A DNA stretch of 64,000 bases, from NCBI GenBank assembly GCA_905250075.1, contig CAJNOP010000411.1, positions 62,001 through 126,000 of the forward strand. Reading direction: 5' to 3'. The translations under genes and the position numbers were made by a program. The notes beneath the pieces were generated by a model, which ran no database searches, was not told the origin of the DNA, and was given only the letters and a program-made list of their open reading frames with translations. Positions within the stretch are counted from its first letter, which is position 1; each line of letters opens with the position of its first letter. Below are positions 61,201-64,000 of this stretch, piece after piece. The stretch comes from Rotaria sp. Silwood1. Lineage: Eukaryota; Rotifera; Eurotatoria; Philodinida; Philodinidae.

Positions 61201-64000
61201 CTATTTCATTTTCATAATCATTAGATTTTTGTGCGAATTCCTAAAGAATAAATCAATAATTATTGTAAAATATTTTAAATATAATTCTACCTGTTTAACT
61301 TTTTCAAGTTCATCAATGGCTTTTTGTCCATTAATATTCAATTGATTAACATTATCAATATTTGATTGAATTAATGTTTGCTTTACTAAAACAAAAAAAA
61401 AAAGATAGAACACATTTATTTTTTTTCTTGTTCATACATTCTAATTCATTATTAGCTGCATCAAGTTTAACTTTAAGTATTTTTAATTCTTTTTCATAAT
61501 CACCAAGTTGTTGTTCAAAATCTTTTAATATTAAAAAAAAAAATAATTTTTAATTAAAAAATATTTATTTTAACAAACCAGTTTTTTGATTTGTATTCGT
61601 ATTTAATTTTGTTTCTATTTCATTAAGCTAAATATAAATTTAAAAAAAAACATGAAGATTTTCTTTTGTTTTCTTTTTTTACTTGTCGTTGTAATTGTTC
61701 AGCTTTTTCTTTTTCTGTTGTAAATTTTGTTCGTATTTCCATATGATTTATTTTTTCTTGTTGTAAATTTTGTGTTATTTCATCTAAACGTGATTGATAT
61801 GTACGTTCAGTTAATTCTTTTTCACGTTCATTTTGTTCTATTCGTTGACATAATTCTTCATTTTGTGCTGTTAAATCATTTAATTTAGCTTGAAACATAG
61901 CTTTTGTTTTTTCTTTTGTATATTCAGCTAAATTCTATAGAAAAAATAATTTTTTAATTTAAATTATATGCACATATATTTAATTTACTTGAAGTTTTTC
62001 AATAACTGGTTGAATTTGTTCATTTTTAATTATTTCACTTTTTAATAATATACATTCATTTTCAATTTGTTCATATTTTATTAAATCAAATTTACGTTCA
62101 TTTTCTAATGTATTTAAACGACATTCTAATGATGTTTTTTCATCTTTTAATTGACGTAATTCCTAAAATAATTAATTTTTTTTTTAAAAAGATTTATTAT
62201 AATCACTTTCAAAAAAAAGAATCAATATGATTGATAATTCTTTCGATCAGAACATAAATGAGTATTGTTTTCTAATGTTTGTTTTATTAATCTTATAGAA
62301 TAACTCTTCGAATTAGAATGTAATTAACTATTGTATAAAATTAAGAAATCATCCGAACTAATGCCTCCTTCAAAAAAAATAAAACGGCAGATGAGTATTT
62401 TTTGAATATTTTCCTAACAGTTTTAGTCAAAAAATTGCTTTTTTTCTTATACATTAAAAAAAACTTTAATTTTTCGATTACAGTAAAACCTTCCTATAGT
62501 GAACACCTATGAGACTTTTTGAAAATGTCCACTATAGGAAGGTTTGATCTTTTCAAAAAGCGAAGTTTTTCGAAGAAGCGAGTGAGATTTGAAGGGTATT
62601 AGTGAACAAGATAACTAGCCAGTGCTCATTGTTACTTCTCTTCTCATGCATTTTTCTTCTTGAAATACAAAAAAAAATCAACAATTGTTAGAATACAGGA
62701 AGGCTCTTTAGTTGACACTGAATGAGACTTCTCAAAAATGTCCAATATCGGATGATGTCCACTATAGGGAGGTTCAGTTCCAGCAAAAATCTCTCCGCCG
62801 GATCGCGGGGTGTCCACTATGGGAGGCTTTACTGTATTTTTGTTCAAAAAAAAAATTGGGTAGTAAATTATACTCCAATGGCTAGGATATCTTATTACCC
62901 ATGTAAAAATTTTTGATTAAAAATTTGATTAAAAATCGATTAAAATGGCACGATTTTAATCAGATTTTAATCGGATTTTTTAGGTTTGAAGACGGATTTT
63001 ATTTGATTTTAATCTTTTTTAATCTATTTTAATCAATTAATAAGCTTGAATCAGTTAAAACTAATTATCAAAATCGATTTTAGTTGATTGAGGTTTATTA
63101 ATCGATTAAAATAGATTAAAAAAAGATTAAAATCAAATAAAATCCGTCTTCAAGCCTAAAAAATCCGATTAAAATCTGATTAAAATCGTGCCATTTTAAT
63201 CGATTTTTAATCAAATTTTTAATCAAAAATTTTTACATGGGTAATAGTGGTTAGCAATAGAGGTGGAAAGTTACCGTTCCCAAACATTACCCGGGAACGG
63301 AAACGGTAACTTTTCCGTTACCAGTTTCCCGGGGACTGGGAACGGAAAAGTTACCAGTTACCTGGGAACGTAACGATAACTTCCCACCCCTAGTTAGCAA
63401 TAGAATTTTTATATAGTTTTGTAGCTCTTTATCTGATGGTTCTAACATACTCTTGAAAACCAATAAATTAATATCGTGACTATGAAAGGCATGCTGTTTT
63501 TCTAGAAGTTCATATTGAACTTGCAAGGACGCCTTGGTGCGATTAGAGGATTCATCGCTATGATCGTTTAGAACTTGATTAGGATGGTTTTATTGAACTT
63601 TCCATCATTATAATATATTAACAATAGAAAATTCTTTCCGCTCGACGCTTTTAATATATTCAGTAGAGTTATCTATGCGGAAAAGTTTATTACTTGTTTT
63701 TTCTGTAGATATATGAAAATGAGCTGAAAATTCATTAAAAAAATCTTAATTTCGCTCTAAAGATAGGTGCGTAACCAATGGGTGCCGCTTCACTAATAAT
63801 TTCCTTCAAAGGTGTGTGGGAGTAAATCTTTTTTGAAATTTTGACACTGAATCAATCTGTACAATATTAAATCTCTGAACATACATTTAAAACATTGAAA
63901 TATTGTTGTTCTTGTTTATTTCTAATTTGATTCAACATAGAATGTCTTTCTTGCCAACCATTAATTTCCGTTCTAAGAGAAGTAATTGTTAATCTATTTG
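55267..64000 (-). CDS. TPR: Tpr/Mlp nuclear-basket protein, C-terminal part (partial)
   Basis: Tpr (Megator, Mlp1/2) forms filaments of the nuclear pore basket. About 22 short exons read leftward. The N-terminal half lies beyond the right edge; the last visible exon is 64000-63885 (LRTEINGWQERHSMLNQIRN). Exons such as 62162-61989 (ELRQLKDEKTSLECRL), 61934-61683 (FQAKLNDLTAQNEELCQRIE) and those down to about 58170 are continuous coiled coil rich in Q, E, K and L. From 58105 to 57620 comes a Ser/Thr-rich region (SGRQIGVAIPMTASATS, then LLMKRTRADDSDHK). From 55912 to 55443 it is acidic and Thr-rich. The final exon, 55380-55267, is Gly/Arg-rich (GGGGGRGGLGGRGTGG) and ends SARQ. Long coiled coil followed by a disordered acidic and RG-rich tail is the Tpr architecture. 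Identity is inferred from that order, not from one catalytic motif. Several introns are filled by MITEs. Confidence 0.75.
56942..57334. mobile_element. Helitron-like non-autonomous element, copy 2 (intact, 393 bp)
   Basis: It starts TCTATATTATAATGTTCAG after an A. It ends in hairpin CCATGCA-GTA-TGCACGG (one mismatch in the stem), then GTTCTCGCTAG, then T. It aligns end to end with copy 1 (46435-47376 minus the nested insertion) with scattered differences. It carries the same 35-40-base internal repeats (TCCTCAAGGGCTAT, TCCCCAAGGGCTAT) and a second internal 5'-end-like word, TCTATATACATAATATCGAG, at about 57220. No coding capacity. It lies in a Tpr intron. Confidence 0.88.
60484..61186. other. 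Tpr intron filled by GC-richer, repeat-like DNA
   Basis: This intron is about 700 bases, where neighbours are 50-80. It contains a poly-C run of 16 (60883-60898) and the word GTCCAAACAGGCCAC or a near-copy twice (about 60966 and 61052). AGTCCAAGCGACAGGCC and its partly inverted partner GCTTGGACCTCTG lie near the right side. Composition unlike the flanking exons suggests an inserted, decayed element of unknown class. Confidence 0.5.
62481..62834. mobile_element. Pogo/Tc1-like MITE, TA-flanked
   Basis: The left end reads CAGTAAAACCTTCCTATAGT and the right end is the inverse of CTATGGGAGGCTTTACTG. TA lies on both sides (62479-62480 and 62835-62836). The word TGTCCACTATAGGRAGGTT recurs inside, so each terminus is partly doubled. 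CAGTAAAACCT-type ends with a TA duplication are typical of pogo/Tigger-like elements. No transposase frame. Confidence 0.82.
62895..63244. mobile_element. Near-perfect 350-bp palindrome rich in GATTAAAATC words
   Basis: The left arm begins TTACCCATGTAAAAATTTTT and the right arm ends with its inverse; TA flanks both ends (62893-62894, 63245-63246). Arms of about 145-150 bases are almost identical. Both arms repeat the word GATTAAAATC or TTTAATC at short intervals, and both contain AAATCCGTCTTCAAGCCT or its inverse. It has no coding capacity and is presumably a foldback MITE. Confidence 0.85.
63258..63392. mobile_element. hAT-type MITE (135 bp) with 8-bp target duplication
   Basis: It starts TAGAGGTGGAAAGTTACCG and ends CTTCCCACCCCTA. 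The octamer GTTAGCAA is repeated exactly at 63250-63257 and 63393-63400. Inside are three short copies of an ACGGTAACTTTTCCGTTACC-like motif. The 8-bp duplication with TAGRGGTGG ends identifies a hAT-type element. Confidence 0.88.

Noticed and set aside
7600-63400. Regularly spaced repeats considered as CRISPR or prokaryotic arrays
   Set aside because: The repeats are paired inverted arms of transposons with target duplications, in a eukaryotic intron-bearing genome; there are no repeat-spacer units or cas genes.
63287-63526. Minus-strand open frame of 79 codons near the right edge
   Set aside because: Half of it is the translation of the hAT-type MITE at 63258-63392, and it lies within a Tpr intron.
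1-64000. tRNA, rRNA and snRNA genes
   Set aside because: Reading for B-box-like GGTTCGAATCC words and cloverleaf ends on both strands gave nothing convincing; a covariance-model scan would be decisive.

Overview
The window is a piece of an animal nuclear genome. It is very AT-rich. Genes are split by many GT-AG introns, mostly 50-90 bases long, with a few of 0.5-2.7 kb. The proteins recognised are metazoan in kind: Iroquois homeobox, neprilysin, ceramide synthase, AAK1/NAK kinase, SPRING, Tpr, nucleoplasmin, and an allatostatin-C-type neuropeptide. Gene density, intron size and base composition suggest a small invertebrate. A rotifer is my best guess, but that is inference and not proven by the sequence.

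Layout, left to right. A CDK-like kinase (-) runs off the left edge and is divergent from a complete five-exon ceramide synthase (+). About 10 kb of AT-rich DNA follows, holding one long foldback element and two short hAT-type elements with intact 8-bp target duplications. Next come a two-exon allatostatin-C-like prepropeptide (+) and a complete M13 metallopeptidase of the neprilysin family (+, about 750 residues). The peptidase lies tail-to-tail with a nucleoplasmin-family histone chaperone (-), which is followed by an Iroquois (Irx) homeobox gene (+).

From 31.8 to 51.3 kb five genes lie on the minus strand. In transcription order they are a RAD6-type E2 enzyme, an AAK1/BIKE-type kinase (six exons, 1208 residues), SPRING (C12orf49), a roughly 780-residue protein with a possible TBC-like region, and a tetraspanin-like membrane protein. 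SPRING and the TBC-like gene are only 9 bases apart and in the same frame. A small mitochondrial-type membrane protein (+) is divergent from the E2 gene. The last 8.7 kb hold the 3' part of a Tpr (nuclear basket) gene (-), which continues past the right edge.

The second theme is a dense load of non-autonomous DNA transposons, mostly in introns. It includes three copies of a foldback family ending in CTTACGAGGGAA and two copies of a TA-flanked palindromic element ending in CTTAGGGCAAA. A mariner-like foldback is inserted 8 bases inside a Helitron-like element, and a second intact Helitron-like copy lies in the Tpr gene. One Tpr intron holds a cluster of three different palindromic elements. 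The likeliest undescribed items are the neuropeptide (predicted MLCFFHAVNCF-amide), the SPRING/TBC-like tandem pair, and these foldback families. I saw no prokaryotic-type system, CRISPR array, rRNA or convincing tRNA.
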